From contig NZ_QKTV01000008.1 of NCBI RefSeq assembly GCF_003362725.1, positions 1-64,000 on the forward strand: DNA of 64,000 nt. Reading direction: 5' to 3'. Below the pieces are notes generated by a model. The model was not told the origin of the DNA. It did no database searches and saw only the letters and a list, made by a program, of their open reading frames with translations. The position numbers and the translations under genes are program-made. Positions within the stretch are counted from its first letter, which is position 1; every line of letters begins with the position of its first letter. Shown here piece after piece: positions 28,246 through 37,796 of this stretch. This stretch comes from Winogradskyella aurantiaca (GTDB taxonomy: Bacteria; Bacteroidota; Bacteroidia; Flavobacteriales; Flavobacteriaceae).

Positions 28246-28731
28246 CTAATTTAAAAGAAACTCAGCCCCAATCCCTATCATATCCCAGGAACTACCACTG
28301 CGGCTTATACCCCGATAAGCGGCAACAATATCAATACGCTTGGTGACTGTGACCTGAGCACGTGGGGAAAAATAAAGTCCGCTATCTGTAATAGACCCTA
28401 TACCCCAGGCATAACCAATATCCAATCCAAAGTTGATACGCGGCAGAAATTCAAATCGTACTGCTCCGCCAAAAGGCACAAATTGCACATCTTGTAGCTG
28501 CATTCCTTCCACACGCTCTCCAAAAGCATATGAAGTTCCAGTAAATGGCCCCACATCCCAGTACTCAGAAACATCAAACAGATAGTTTAAATCACCAGCT
28601 AGAGCGAAGGATGAAAAATTATTAGCATCACCAATAGGAATATTAGCCGATAGTCCTAGGTGGAGTTTATTTTGCGCTAAAACTGACGATGATAGGCATA
28701 AAACAAAGAATACGGAAAATAAATACTTCAT
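28246..28731 (-). CDS. Small outer-membrane barrel protein, function unknown
   Basis: A 161-residue protein from ATG 28731 (MKYLFSVFFVLCLSSSVLAQ is a clean signal peptide); a longer frame starts four codons upstream but adds charged residues before the signal. The mature part shows alternating strands (LHLGLSANIPIGDANNF, GAVRFEFLPRINFGLDIGYAWGIG) and ends SSWDMIGIGAEFLLN. This suggests an eight-stranded barrel. No family name is certain. It is separated from the neighbouring barrel gene by about 144 bases and shares no clear sequence with it. Confidence 0.8.
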   Translation of the reverse strand: MKYLFSVFFVLCLSSSVLAQNKLHLGLSANIPIGDANNFSSFALAGDLNYLFDVSEYWDVGPFTGTSYAFGERVEGMQLQDVQFVPFGGAVRFEFLPRINFGLDIGYAWGIGSITDSGLYFSPRAQVTVTKRIDIVAAYRGISRSGSSWDMIGIGAEFLLN

Positions 28732-28884
28732 AATAACTCTCATTGCGCTTAAAATTAAACTAATTTCTTTGAGTCTTATTGCAATGAAGCGGAAGAATTA
28801 AAAATGTTCAATTAGGCTGCTTTTTTATTATTGTCTATTTTCACCTCATTGATAACTGGAGCACCTCTAAAAAAGGGTTAATAA

Positions 28885-29787
28885 ATGACCTGGAAAACAG
28901 CACTTAGTGATTATAAAAACTACCTGAAAATTGAAAGGGGGCTCTCCGAAAATACTATCAACAATTATGAGTTTGATTTAAACAGGCTCATTAAATACGT
29001 TCAGTTACGCAATGACAACCAGTTATCGCCTAAAACTATTGACAAGGATCATATTCAGGAATTTATATATGAGATTTCAAAATCTCTAAAACCGAGATCG
29101 CAGGCCCGCATCATCTCTGGCCTACGTAGCTTTTTTGATTATCTCATCTTTGAAGATATCCGAACCACAAACCCTACCGACCTAATTGAATCTCCCAAAT
29201 TGGGACAAAAGTTTCCAGACACCCTTTCAACGGCGGAAATCGATCAATTAATTAGTGCAATTGATCTTTCCAAACCACAGGGCGAGCGAAATAGGGCTAT
29301 TTTAGAAACCCTTTATGGCTGTGGCCTCAGGGTAAGTGAACTCATTAATCTAAAGCTATCAGATCTATTCTTTGAAGAAGGTTTTATAAAAGTACAAGGT
29401 AAGGGCAACAAAGAACGCCTAATCCCTATTGGACCGCATACACAAAAGTATATTAATTTATATATCCATGAGATTAGAAGTCATATGGCGATAGATTATA
29501 GCGCTTCCGATATTTTATTCCTCAACAGACGTGGTAAACAGTTAACTAGAGCCATGATCTTCACTATTATCAAACAACTGAATAGTGCCTCAGGACTAAA
29601 TAAAAAAGTATCACCTCACACCTTCAGACATTCATTTGCGACCCACCTACTTGAGAACGGCGCTGACCTGCGCGCTATTCAAATGATGTTAGGTCATGAG
29701 AGTATTACCACTACTGAAATTTATACCCATATGGACCGACGTCACCTTACAAAGATCCTTAATACCTTTCATCCTAGAACTAAATAA
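28885..29787 (+). CDS. xerD: Site-specific tyrosine recombinase XerD-like
   Basis: Xer recombinases resolve chromosome dimers at dif. The 300-residue protein has the N-terminal SAM-like core-binding domain (YLKIERGLSENTINNYEFDLNRL) and the catalytic domain. The catalytic residues are visible: Arg in GCGLRVSELINL, Lys in VQGKGNKERLIPI, HTFRHSFATHLL (HxxR), LGHESITTTEIYTH with the second His and the Tyr nucleophile. It is not flanked by mobile-element genes, so a housekeeping role is most likely. I see no dif-like site in the window. Confidence 0.93.
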   Translation: MTWKTALSDYKNYLKIERGLSENTINNYEFDLNRLIKYVQLRNDNQLSPKTIDKDHIQEFIYEISKSLKPRSQARIISGLRSFFDYLIFEDIRTTNPTDLIESPKLGQKFPDTLSTAEIDQLISAIDLSKPQGERNRAILETLYGCGLRVSELINLKLSDLFFEEGFIKVQGKGNKERLIPIGPHTQKYINLYIHEIRSHMAIDYSASDILFLNRRGKQLTRAMIFTIIKQLNSASGLNKKVSPHTFRHSFATHLLENGADLRAIQMMLGHESITTTEIYTHMDRRHLTKILNTFHPRTK

Positions 29788-29813
29788 AAAAGGCATGCTT
29801 TCGCACGCCTTTA
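29785..29813 (-). terminator. Intrinsic terminator of rny
   Basis: Ten-pair stem with one mismatch, AAAGGCATGC (29789-29798) and GCACGCCTTT (29803-29812), loop TTTC. On the minus strand it is followed by a U-run (plus A-run up to 29791). It also ends close to the xerD stop and may act for both genes. Confidence 0.75.
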
Positions 29814-29834
29814 CCTAGTATAGTTTTAGATGAG

Positions 29835-31406
29835 TTATTTAGCAATATTAACGGCACGTGTCTCTCTTATCACCGTAACCTTTACCTGACCCGGATAGGT
29901 CATGTCCGTTTGGATCTTCTGCGATATTTCAAAAGACAATCCTGCCGCTTTATCATCACTTACCTTTTCACTTTCAACGATAACACGCAATTCTCGACCT
30001 GCTTGAATAGCATAGGCCTTCTTAACCCCGTTAAATCCAAAGGCCACATCCTCAAGATCTTTAAGACGTTGCATGTAAGAATCCAGCACTTGTCTTCTAG
30101 CACCAGGTCTAGCACCTGAAATAGCATCACAAACCTGAATAATAGGTGAAATCAACGTTGTCATCTCTATCTCATCGTGGTGGGCACCAATAGCATTGCA
30201 CACTTCTTTCTTCTCACCATATTTCTGGGCCCATTGCATTCCCAAGATGGCATGTGGAGTTTCCATATCTGCTTCGGAGGATGGTACTTTTCCAATATCA
30301 TGAAGTAATCCGGCACGCTTAGCCAATTTAGGGTTCAAGCCTAATTCTGCCGCCATAATACCACAAAGCTTAGCTACCTCACGAGAGTGTTGTAATAAGT
30401 TCTGACCATAAGACGAACGGTACTTCATGCGTCCAACCATCTTAATTAATTCAGGATGTAAACCGTGAATACCTAAGTCAATGACTGTGCGCTTACCAAC
30501 CTCAATAATTTCTTGCTCTATTTGACGCTCAGTCTTTTTAACCACCTCCTCAATTCGAGCAGGGTGAATACGTCCGTCTGTCACCAATTTGTGAAGAGAT
30601 AATCGGGCTACTTCACGTCGCACAGAATCAAAACAAGACAAGATAATGGCTTCTGGAGTGTCATCAACAATAATCTCTACCCCGGTTGCCGCTTCAATAG
30701 CTCTAATGTTTCTTCCTTCTCGACCAATAATCCGCCCTTTAATATCATCTGATTCAATATTAAATACAGAAACACAATTATCAATAGCCTCCTCAGTACC
30801 AACACGTTGAATGGTGTTAATTATAATCTTCTTAGCTTCTTGCTGTGCAGTTAATTTAGCCTCTTCCAATCGATCTTGTATAAATGCCATAGCATCTGTT
30901 TTGGCCTCTTCCTTAAGTGATTCAATCAATTGTTCCTTAGCCTCTTCAGCTGATAATGAGGAAATAACTTCAAGCTGTTTGATTTGGCTTTTATGAGCCT
31001 TTTCCAACTCTACCTTTTTCTTTTCAAGAAACTCCAATCTAAAGTCGTAGTCTTTTATTTTTTCGTCTAACTTTTGGTTAGACTTTTTACCTTTAGAAAG
31101 TTCATTAGAGACCTGAGATTCTTTATCTCTAATTCGTTTTTCGGCCTCAGCCATTTTTTTATCCCTGGTCAGGATTACCTTTTCATGTTCCGCTTTAAGT
31201 TCTATAAATTTTTCCTTTGCCTTAAGCTCTTTCTCCTTGCGTAAGCTCTCTCCTTCTACCTTGGCTTCCTTAACAATAGTCTCTGCATCTTTCCTGGCTT
31301 CTCTTAAGATTTGTGATGCTTTTCCTTTTTCTAAGGCTTTAGCAATTACAAACCCAATTATGATTCCAAGGACGGCAGCACCTATTGCGATTATGCTTGT
31401 ATCCAT
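29835..31406 (-). CDS. rny: Ribonuclease Y
   Basis: RNase Y is a membrane-anchored endoribonuclease that starts mRNA decay. The 523-residue protein has one N-terminal membrane helix (about residues 5-25), a long Lys/Glu coiled coil to about residue 190, a KH domain ([27 protein letters not shown]) and an HD domain with [10 protein letters not shown] and GAHHDEIE. It sits directly downstream of the 6S RNA gene on the same strand. Confidence 0.97.
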   Translation of the reverse strand: MDTSIIAIGAAVLGIIIGFVIAKALEKGKASQILREARKDAETIVKEAKVEGESLRKEKELKAKEKFIELKAEHEKVILTRDKKMAEAEKRIRDKESQVSNELSKGKKSNQKLDEKIKDYDFRLEFLEKKKVELEKAHKSQIKQLEVISSLSAEEAKEQLIESLKEEAKTDAMAFIQDRLEEAKLTAQQEAKKIIINTIQRVGTEEAIDNCVSVFNIESDDIKGRIIGREGRNIRAIEAATGVEIIVDDTPEAIILSCFDSVRREVARLSLHKLVTDGRIHPARIEEVVKKTERQIEQEIIEVGKRTVIDLGIHGLHPELIKMVGRMKYRSSYGQNLLQHSREVAKLCGIMAAELGLNPKLAKRAGLLHDIGKVPSSEADMETPHAILGMQWAQKYGEKKEVCNAIGAHHDEIEMTTLISPIIQVCDAISGARPGARRQVLDSYMQRLKDLEDVAFGFNGVKKAYAIQAGRELRVIVESEKVSDDKAAGLSFEISQKIQTDMTYPGQVKVTVIRETRAVNIAK

Positions 31407-31430
31407 CTGTTAGTTTAGTTAATTGTATCT

Positions 31431-31620
31431 ATAAAAAAAGCCTACATCAGTTTTGGATTTTGTATAAACTCCTTAAAAACAAGTTTAGGGCTAACAAGCT
31501 GATCAAAAATCTGCCCGAAGTACCGTATAACGATAAATGGCAGCTCGATTTTACAACTTCAACTCACCCTTTTTAAAGAATTAGCGTTGAGTTTATCAAA
31601 CATCTAACTGATGTAGGCAG
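31431..31620 (-). ncRNA. ssrS: Predicted 6S RNA
   Basis: On the minus strand a transcript of about 180-190 bases would begin near 31620 and end in a U-run (plus A-run 31433-31439). The ends pair perfectly over 13 bases: 31606-31618 with 31440-31452. Inside, a second stem of 8 pairs joins 31589-31596 with 31464-31471. Unpaired bulges follow, then a large loop region. This long rod with a closing stem, an open middle, a size near 184 bases and a position next to zapA all fit 6S RNA, which binds sigma-70 RNA polymerase. No ORF fits the space. I could not identify its own promoter with confidence; it may be processed from the zapA transcript. Confidence 0.8.
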
Positions 31621-31647
31621 TAACCATATTTTATTTAAAGAACGTGC

Positions 31648-31935
31648 CTAAATATGTTCTGAAAGCAATTGATTTAAAGCTTTTAACTTGTCTTCAACCT
31701 CTTCATTAACATAGGCTTTATCTAAAGATTTTTGCTCTACCTGAGCTGCAAACTGCAAAGCACACATGGCCAAAACATCTTGCTTATCTCGTACCGAATA
31801 ATTCTGCTCAAACTGACCAATCATCCCCTCTATCTTCTTAGCTGCCTTACGCAACCCCTCTTCCTGACTCGGTGCAATGGTCAATGGATAAACCCTATTA
31901 GCAATTGAAAGCTTTATTTTTAATGGTTCAGCCAT
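31648..31935 (-). CDS. zapA: Cell division protein ZapA
   Basis: ZapA binds FtsZ and promotes bundling of protofilaments in the Z-ring. The 95-residue protein has the ZapA N-terminal fold (IKLSIANRVYPLTIAPSQEEGLRKAAKKIE) and a C-terminal helix suited to dimer coiled coil. It is 12 bases downstream of the small coiled-coil gene and 28 bases upstream of the 6S RNA. Linkage of zapA with 6S RNA is a recurring arrangement, also known in gammaproteobacteria. Confidence 0.93.
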   Translation of the reverse strand: MAEPLKIKLSIANRVYPLTIAPSQEEGLRKAAKKIEGMIGQFEQNYSVRDKQDVLAMCALQFAAQVEQKSLDKAYVNEEVEDKLKALNQLLSEHI

Positions 31936-31947
31936 ATCCTCTAATTC

Positions 31948-32238
31948 TTATTCGGCCAATTGAGCAATACACTGATCAATCTCCCGAATTAATGAATTTA
32001 TTTTGAGCTTCGTTTCTCGTTTATTCTCGTCACTACCCAGCATACTGTTTACAGTCTTGAGCGTTTCATACTTTTCAGTCCATTCAGTTATTTCATCCTG
32101 GTACTGCAATAGTTGTTGTTCTTGTTGTTGCAATTGTTCTGTTAGTTTAGCATTGGTTTGTTTTAAAACCTCTTGCTTGTGGAGAATCTTACTAATCTTA
32201 TTCTCTAAAGCATCAACAATTTCCTCAATTTTGCTCAT
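31948..32238 (-). CDS. Small coiled-coil protein upstream of zapA
   Basis: A 96-residue protein that is almost wholly helical with heptads (ALENKISKILHKQEVLKQTNAKL, then a Gln-rich run and EITEWTEKYETLKTVNSML). Start at ATG 32238, because a strong promoter lies at 32263-32293 and would be inside a longer frame. It starts a unit with zapA, so a ZapB-like or divisome partner role is a reasonable guess. No family is recognised beyond the conserved neighbourhood in Bacteroidota. Confidence 0.8.
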   Translation of the reverse strand: MSKIEEIVDALENKISKILHKQEVLKQTNAKLTEQLQQQEQQLLQYQDEITEWTEKYETLKTVNSMLGSDENKRETKLKINSLIREIDQCIAQLAE

Positions 32239-32262
32239 TAAAGTAAAACAATACTGCTTAAA

Positions 32263-32293
32263 CAAAATTAAAATACCTCACGAGAAAACCCAA
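32263..32293 (-). promoter_or_regulatory. Promoter of the coiled-coil/zapA unit (TTG-N20-TAATTTTG)
   Basis: On the minus strand TTG (plus 32291-32293), 20 bases, then TAATTTTG (plus 32263-32270), an exact match to TAnnTTTG. The start would be near 32259, about 20 bases before the ATG at 32238. Confidence 0.7.
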
Positions 32294-32355
32294 TTCTTTT
32301 GGAATAAATTTTGATTAGCAAGCGTTAATAAGTCTGAAAATTGCCAAAGTATCTG

Positions 32356-32386
32356 TTGCTCAGGGCTGTTCAAATTAATATTTTCG
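32356..32386 (+). promoter_or_regulatory. Candidate promoter of the M23 peptidase gene
   Basis: TTG (32356-32358), 20 bases, then TATTTTCG (32379-32386), one base off the consensus TAnnTTTG. The ATG at 32392 follows only 5 bases after the box, so the leader would be nearly absent. Confidence 0.45.
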
Positions 32387-32391
32387 CATTT

Positions 32392-34089
32392 ATGCCTAAA
32401 GTCTTTAATTTTTTATTTCTTACCCTCATTTACACCTCACTGAGTGCGCAGAATCCTTACCCTCAGGATTACTTTCAAAGTCCAATGGACATCCCTATAA
32501 TTTTATCAGGATCTTTTGCTGAGTTGCGCTCCAATCATTTTCATTCAGGTATTGATATAAAAACCAAAGGCAAAGAAGGAGTTAAGGTTAATGCCTCTGC
32601 AGACGGCTACGTAAGTCGCATAAAAATTTCCCATTTTGGATATGGGAAAGCACTATATATTACGCACCCCAACGGTTACACTACTGTTTATGCACACTTA
32701 CAAAAATTCGGCCCAAAGATTGAAGGCTTTATTAAAAAGCTGCAGTACGACAAAGAATCTTTTGAAGTAGAGACCTTTCCAAAAAACACTGAATTACTAG
32801 TGGATCAGGGAGAACTCGTTGGTTATTCGGGTAATACAGGAGGTTCTGGAGGCCCACATTTACATTTCGAAATTAGAGATAATCAGGAACGTCCCATCAA
32901 TCCTATGCTATTTGGGGTCAAAGCTAAAGACAGCAAACGACCTAGAATTACCAATGTTTATGCCTACCCTAGAGATGATCAGGCCTTAATTAATGGTAAA
33001 AATGAAGTACAACAATTGCGCTTAATTCCTGCTGCCAATGGAGTCTATCAGACGGAGAAAATTACAGCGTATGGTGAAATTGGCTTTGGTATTGTAAGTT
33101 ATGACCAGCAAGATCTGGCACCAAATAAAAATGGACTCTCCCATATTAAGACAAGGTTCAATGGAACTGATAAACTAGAAGTCGACTTTAAACGCTTTAG
33201 TTTCAGTGAGACTAAACATTTAAACCGTTTTATTGATTATGCCGTGTACAAGGACAAAAATCGACGTATTCAAAAATTGTTTCTTGAAAAAAACAATCCC
33301 TTATCACTTATAACTAATCTGGATAATAATGGCTACTGCAAAATTGAAGACAGTACGTTTTCTGTATATAAAATTCTAGTAAAAGACTTTGATGACAACA
33401 CAGCCTCTGTCCGAATTCCAATTCATGGATTGAACGGAGAAATGCTACCAAAAGCCAAGGAAAACAATACAGCCAAACATACAATTAGCGAAAGTGCCAC
33501 CACCTATCTTCAGGGGCAAAACAGTACGGTAACCTTCTACCCTAATACAGTTTATGAAGATACCAATATCAGTTTTAAGTACAGTGCAGATACCTTGTTT
33601 CTGGACGTTGATAGAGTGCCTATGCAAAAAAACTTTTCCATAAGTTACAATCTAGATGCTTATCAAGACAAGGATATTGATCACCTCTACATTGCCCGTC
33701 TGTATGGTTATTATAAAAAGCCCAGCTACATTGGAGCTACCAGAAAAGGAAACGAACTATCGGCCAGAACCAAAACACTTGGTAGCTTTGTATTAGCCTC
33801 CGATACCGAAGCACCCAAAATAAAACCTGTTAATTTTCAAAATAAGAAATGGTTAAGTAATTACCGCTACTTAAAACTAAAAATTTCAGATAAGGAAAGT
33901 GGAATTAGCAACTATAGAGCCACTGTTAATGGCAAATGGATTTTAATGGAATACGATTATAAAACGGGAATGCTCGTCCACGATTTCAATGACGAGGTCA
34001 TAAATGAAACCACTAATAATTTAAAAGTCATTGTTACAGATAATGTTGGAAATAGTTCTACATTTGATGCAGTGTTTTACAGAAAATAA
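32392..34089 (+). CDS. M23-family (LytM) metallopeptidase, periplasmic
   Basis: A 565-residue exported protein (signal peptide MPKVFNFLFLTLIYTSLSAQ). The N-terminal third is a LytM peptidase domain with the zinc motif HFHSGIDI (HxxxD) and the second motif HLHFEIRD. It hydrolyses or binds peptidoglycan cross-links. The C-terminal part is a large beta-rich region, common in Bacteroidota members of this family. A frame 17 codons longer exists, but ATG 32392 gives a proper signal peptide and fits the promoter. The stop is 9 bases before the TonB receptor, so they are probably co-transcribed. Confidence 0.92.
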   Translation: MPKVFNFLFLTLIYTSLSAQNPYPQDYFQSPMDIPIILSGSFAELRSNHFHSGIDIKTKGKEGVKVNASADGYVSRIKISHFGYGKALYITHPNGYTTVYAHLQKFGPKIEGFIKKLQYDKESFEVETFPKNTELLVDQGELVGYSGNTGGSGGPHLHFEIRDNQERPINPMLFGVKAKDSKRPRITNVYAYPRDDQALINGKNEVQQLRLIPAANGVYQTEKITAYGEIGFGIVSYDQQDLAPNKNGLSHIKTRFNGTDKLEVDFKRFSFSETKHLNRFIDYAVYKDKNRRIQKLFLEKNNPLSLITNLDNNGYCKIEDSTFSVYKILVKDFDDNTASVRIPIHGLNGEMLPKAKENNTAKHTISESATTYLQGQNSTVTFYPNTVYEDTNISFKYSADTLFLDVDRVPMQKNFSISYNLDAYQDKDIDHLYIARLYGYYKKPSYIGATRKGNELSARTKTLGSFVLASDTEAPKIKPVNFQNKKWLSNYRYLKLKISDKESGISNYRATVNGKWILMEYDYKTGMLVHDFNDEVINETTNNLKVIVTDNVGNSSTFDAVFYRK

Positions 34090-34098
34090 GTTTTCTAT

Positions 34099-36564
34099 TT
34101 GAAAGCCTCCTGGACTTTATTTCTCTTCTTTTTATTGTTGACCTTATCAGTGTCTGCGCAGACAGGTACGCTAAGAGGAGTTATTCTAGATGAAAACAAT
34201 CAACCCATTCCAGACGTTAATGTTAGTTATGGTGCTGATAAAGGAACAACTAGTAACGAAAATGGCTTTTACACCATCAAAATACCTGCTGACACGGATG
34301 TTACATTAGTATTTTCACACCTTACCTTCAAACGTCTTGAAGCCACTTTCAATCTAAAAAATGGTCAGGAGTTGGAATTTAATCCAGTGCTAAATCTGGA
34401 TACGGTTCAAATGTCTGAAGTGGTTATTAATACCAATACGAGACAACAGGTAGATGGAATTGTCAGCATTTCACCAGAAACTATCAGAACTATAAAAGGA
34501 GCCCAACCTGGTATTGAAAACATTTTAAAGACTTTACCTGGAGTTAACATCTCCAATGAGCTTAGCACACAGTACTCGGTGCGAGGTGGTAATTTTGATG
34601 AAAACCTGGTGTATGTCAATGAGATAGAAGTCTACCGTCCGTTCCTGATCCGTTCTGGTAATCAGGAAGGATTGAGTTTTGTAAATCCTGACATGGTACA
34701 AAATGTCGATTTTTCAGCAGGTGGATTTCAAGCTAAATATGGAGATAAACTTTCGTCAACATTAGACATTACTTATAAGAATCCTCTGAATTTTGGTGTC
34801 CGGGCCGATCTAAGTCTGTTAGGCGCCAGTCTTGCTGTTGAAGGTATTACCAAGGATTCTAAATTCTCATACATTATTGGGGCTCGCTACAGAGATAATA
34901 GCCTCTTGTTAAACAGTCTTGAAACTGAAGGCATCGTAGAACCGGTTTTTGTCGACGTACAATCCTACCTTACTTACCGATTTTCAGACAAGTTTCATTT
35001 GAGTTTTTTAGGAACCTTATCCTCTAACCAGTATAATTTTAAACCTCGCAATAGACAGACTAATTTTGGCACCATACAGGACCCAATAGCACTTTTAGTG
35101 GTTTATGATGGTCAGGAACAAGATGAATACAACACCGCATTTGGGGCTTTTAAAGGACATTATTTCCTTAACTCCAAGACCAACTTAAAGCTGATTGCCT
35201 CTGCATTTCATACCACAGAACAGGAATACTTTGATATTTTGGCCAGATACCGCTTAGGAGAAGTGAATAACAATATTGGAGATGAAAATTTAGGGGAAGT
35301 TGAATTCAGCGAAGGCATAGGCTCCCAATTAAACCATGCGCGTAACAATCTAGATGCCCTTATTATCAATGTGGAACATCGTGGGGATACCAAACCAGAT
35401 GACAACAGCACCATCGAATGGTCTGTTAAATACACCCATGAAGACATAAGAGATCGACTGGTTGAATGGGAAGTTATTGATTCGGCAGGATTCTCTATTA
35501 GACCGCCTATTGCAGGCCAAAGCAATCAACAGCCTTACGAACCTTTTACCGGGCCCATAGTACCGTTTCAGAGTATTAGGGCTCTAAACAATGTACAGAT
35601 CAATCGTCTTCAGGCCTTTGCTCAATATTCCAAAAACACCACCTGGGGTGATAACGAAGTGTTTTATAATCTGGGGATCCGTGCACACAATTGGACCGTC
35701 TCTGGAGAAAACATTAGCAGTGTCTCACAGACTACTATCAGTCCCAGAGGGCAATTGGCTATCAAGCCCAATTGGAAATCAGACATGCTATTTCGTGTGG
35801 CCGGCGGGCTCTATTCCCAGCCACCGTTTTACAGAGAACTAAGAGATTCAACCGGAACTGTACGACCTGAGGTGAAGGCACAACAGTCGTTTCATGTGGT
35901 CCTGGGTCATGAATACAGCTTCGAAATGTGGGATCGTCCTTTTAAACTGGTCACTGAGGCCTACTACAAAGGGATGTGGGATGTTAATCCTTACACCATA
36001 GAAAATGTACGTATCCGCTACCGTGCCCGCAACAATGCTGTGGCCTATGCTTATGGATTGGATATGCGACTCAACGGGGAATTTGTTCCTGGTACCGAAT
36101 CGTGGTTTAGTTTTGGCTATTTAAAGACCGAAGAGAACATTGATAATCGGGGTTACATTGCACGACCCACAGACCAACGTTTAAAATTTGGAGTTCTGTT
36201 TCAGGATTACATGCCTAATATTCCCGATCTTAAAGTATATCTCAATTTGGTATATAATACGGGAGTACCTGGTGGTTCACCCAGCTATGCCGACCCATAT
36301 AATTTCCAGTTCCGTTTACCGGACTATAGACGTGCAGATGTTGGTTTCAATTATGTACTGGTAGATCAAAACAGAACATATAAGGCACGGTGGAAGTCGG
36401 CTTTTAAATATCTGTCTTTAGGAGCGGAGATCTATAATATTTTCGATAATCAGAATTCCATTACCAATACCTGGGTACGCGACGTTTATACCAAAGTACA
36501 GTATGCCATACCCAACTTTTTAACTCCTAGGGTCTTTAACGTACGACTTTCAGCGCGCTTCTAA
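34099..36564 (+). CDS. TonB-dependent outer-membrane receptor
   Basis: An 821-residue receptor. After a signal peptide (to about residue 20, SVSAQ) comes a carboxypeptidase-like regulatory (CarboxypepD_reg) domain, TLRGVILDENNQPIPDVNVSYG, to about residue 100. The plug follows (ILKTLPGVNISNE then SVRGGNFDENLVYVNEIEVYRPF), then a 22-strand-type barrel that ends with FNVRLSARF. The only workable start is a TTG at 34099. No SusD-like partner is next to it, so a polysaccharide-uptake role is not supported; a peptide or siderophore ligand is possible. Its stop overlaps the converging cysteine desulfurase stop. Confidence 0.9.
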   Translation: MKASWTLFLFFLLLTLSVSAQTGTLRGVILDENNQPIPDVNVSYGADKGTTSNENGFYTIKIPADTDVTLVFSHLTFKRLEATFNLKNGQELEFNPVLNLDTVQMSEVVINTNTRQQVDGIVSISPETIRTIKGAQPGIENILKTLPGVNISNELSTQYSVRGGNFDENLVYVNEIEVYRPFLIRSGNQEGLSFVNPDMVQNVDFSAGGFQAKYGDKLSSTLDITYKNPLNFGVRADLSLLGASLAVEGITKDSKFSYIIGARYRDNSLLLNSLETEGIVEPVFVDVQSYLTYRFSDKFHLSFLGTLSSNQYNFKPRNRQTNFGTIQDPIALLVVYDGQEQDEYNTAFGAFKGHYFLNSKTNLKLIASAFHTTEQEYFDILARYRLGEVNNNIGDENLGEVEFSEGIGSQLNHARNNLDALIINVEHRGDTKPDDNSTIEWSVKYTHEDIRDRLVEWEVIDSAGFSIRPPIAGQSNQQPYEPFTGPIVPFQSIRALNNVQINRLQAFAQYSKNTTWGDNEVFYNLGIRAHNWTVSGENISSVSQTTISPRGQLAIKPNWKSDMLFRVAGGLYSQPPFYRELRDSTGTVRPEVKAQQSFHVVLGHEYSFEMWDRPFKLVTEAYYKGMWDVNPYTIENVRIRYRARNNAVAYAYGLDMRLNGEFVPGTESWFSFGYLKTEENIDNRGYIARPTDQRLKFGVLFQDYMPNIPDLKVYLNLVYNTGVPGGSPSYADPYNFQFRLPDYRRADVGFNYVLVDQNRTYKARWKSAFKYLSLGAEIYNIFDNQNSITNTWVRDVYTKVQYAIPNFLTPRVFNVRLSARF

Positions 36565-37706
36565 GCATTAAGAAAATCAGAAATTACCTGAACAGTAGTT
36601 TCAATCTCGTCTTTAGTATTGAATTTGCTAAAGGAAAACCGCAAGGACGGATTTTGCAGTTCAGCCTCGGACAAGATGGCTTCCAGTACGTGTGATTGTC
36701 CAACACTACCACTTTGGCAAGCAGAGCCCTTGGAACAAGCAATACCTTTAAGGTCTAACTGAAACTGGAGTAAACTAGCTCTATCGGCACCAATAGGCAG
36801 ACGCACATTAACCAACGTATAGGTACTCTCATCCAGGTTAGAAGACAAGCCATTGAATTGAATGTCCGGAACCTGCACTCTAAGGCTGTCAATAAAATGT
36901 CTTTTTAAACTCAATATATAATCACGTTCGGTTTCCAGTTCGGCATAAGATAATTCCAGGGCCTTATCCATGCCCGCAATATTATGGATGGATTCTGTAC
37001 CCGCACGAACACCTCGTTCTTGTTCGCCGCCAAGAATGGATGCTCTTAAACCAGAATGCTTACGTGCATAACAAAACCCAACACCTTTAGGTCCATGGAA
37101 TTTATGGGCACTCGCCGCAAAAAAATCCACAGGCACGGCTTCCATATCTACTTTAAAATGTCCTACTGATTGTACCATATCGCTATGAAACAGGGCGTCA
37201 TGCGTCTTGCACAATTCAGCTACGGCCTGAAGTGGCAGGATATTCCCAATTTCGTTATTAATATGCATCAGGGACACCAAAGTCTTTTTCCCATCGATTA
37301 ATAAATCTTCCAAATGAGTTAGATCCACTTGCCCCTTGTCATTAAGGTTAACAAAGACAAGGTCTATTTGATATTCACTAGCGAGTGCCTCAGCAGTATG
37401 TAGAACAGCGTGGTGTTCTATTTTGGAGGTTATAATACGTACCACGTCTAAATCCCTTACCGCACTCCTCATAGCCAGATTATCAGCCTCAGTGCCACCT
37501 GAAGTAAAAATAATCTCAGAGGCCTGTGCATTAAAATAAGAGGCAATGGTCTTACGGCATTGTTCCAGAATGGCTTTAGCAGACCGCCCAAAACTGTGGG
37601 TGGAGGAGGCATTACCAAAGGTATCTGATAATACCCTGGTCATAGTTTCCACTACTTCTGGGCGAATTTGCGTCGTGGCAGCATTGTCTAAATAGATAGG
37701 ATTCAT
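36561..37706 (-). CDS. Cysteine desulfurase (NifS/IscS-like)
   Basis: PLP enzyme that takes sulfur from cysteine for Fe-S clusters or thio-modified tRNA. The 381-residue protein has STHSFGRSAKAILEQCRK, TSGGTEADNLAM, the PLP-binding Lys in SAHKFHGPKGVGFCY, and the active Cys in GSACQSGS near residue 325. No iscU, sufE or mnmA is next to it, so its sulfur acceptor is unknown. It converges on the receptor gene with overlapping stop codons (CTAA, 36561-36564) and no terminator between. Confidence 0.93.
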   Translation of the reverse strand: MNPIYLDNAATTQIRPEVVETMTRVLSDTFGNASSTHSFGRSAKAILEQCRKTIASYFNAQASEIIFTSGGTEADNLAMRSAVRDLDVVRIITSKIEHHAVLHTAEALASEYQIDLVFVNLNDKGQVDLTHLEDLLIDGKKTLVSLMHINNEIGNILPLQAVAELCKTHDALFHSDMVQSVGHFKVDMEAVPVDFFAASAHKFHGPKGVGFCYARKHSGLRASILGGEQERGVRAGTESIHNIAGMDKALELSYAELETERDYILSLKRHFIDSLRVQVPDIQFNGLSSNLDESTYTLVNVRLPIGADRASLLQFQLDLKGIACSKGSACQSGSVGQSHVLEAILSEAELQNPSLRFSFSKFNTKDEIETTVQVISDFLNA

Positions 37707-37768
37707 ACCGCAAAATTAGAAGAATTATAATTATTTCCAGCCTATAACGTTTTAAGACTGCAATTAGC

Positions 37769-37776
37769 TATTTTTG
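37769..37776 (+). promoter_or_regulatory. -7 box of the calcium-repeat lipoprotein gene
   Basis: TATTTTTG, an exact consensus match, 20 bases before the ATG at 37797. No -33 TTG is seen at standard spacing. Confidence 0.5.
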
Positions 37777-37796
37777 CCCAATAAGGAAACAGTTTT

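Noticed and set aside
28885-29787. XerD-like gene as integrase of a genomic island
   Set aside because: No tRNA, direct repeats, phage or conjugation genes surround it, and the length and motifs are those of housekeeping Xer proteins.
37739-37752. CTATAACGTTTTAAG resembling the GH31 palindrome
   Set aside because: Only the TATAACGTT half is shared; the second half is not symmetric, so it is probably chance.
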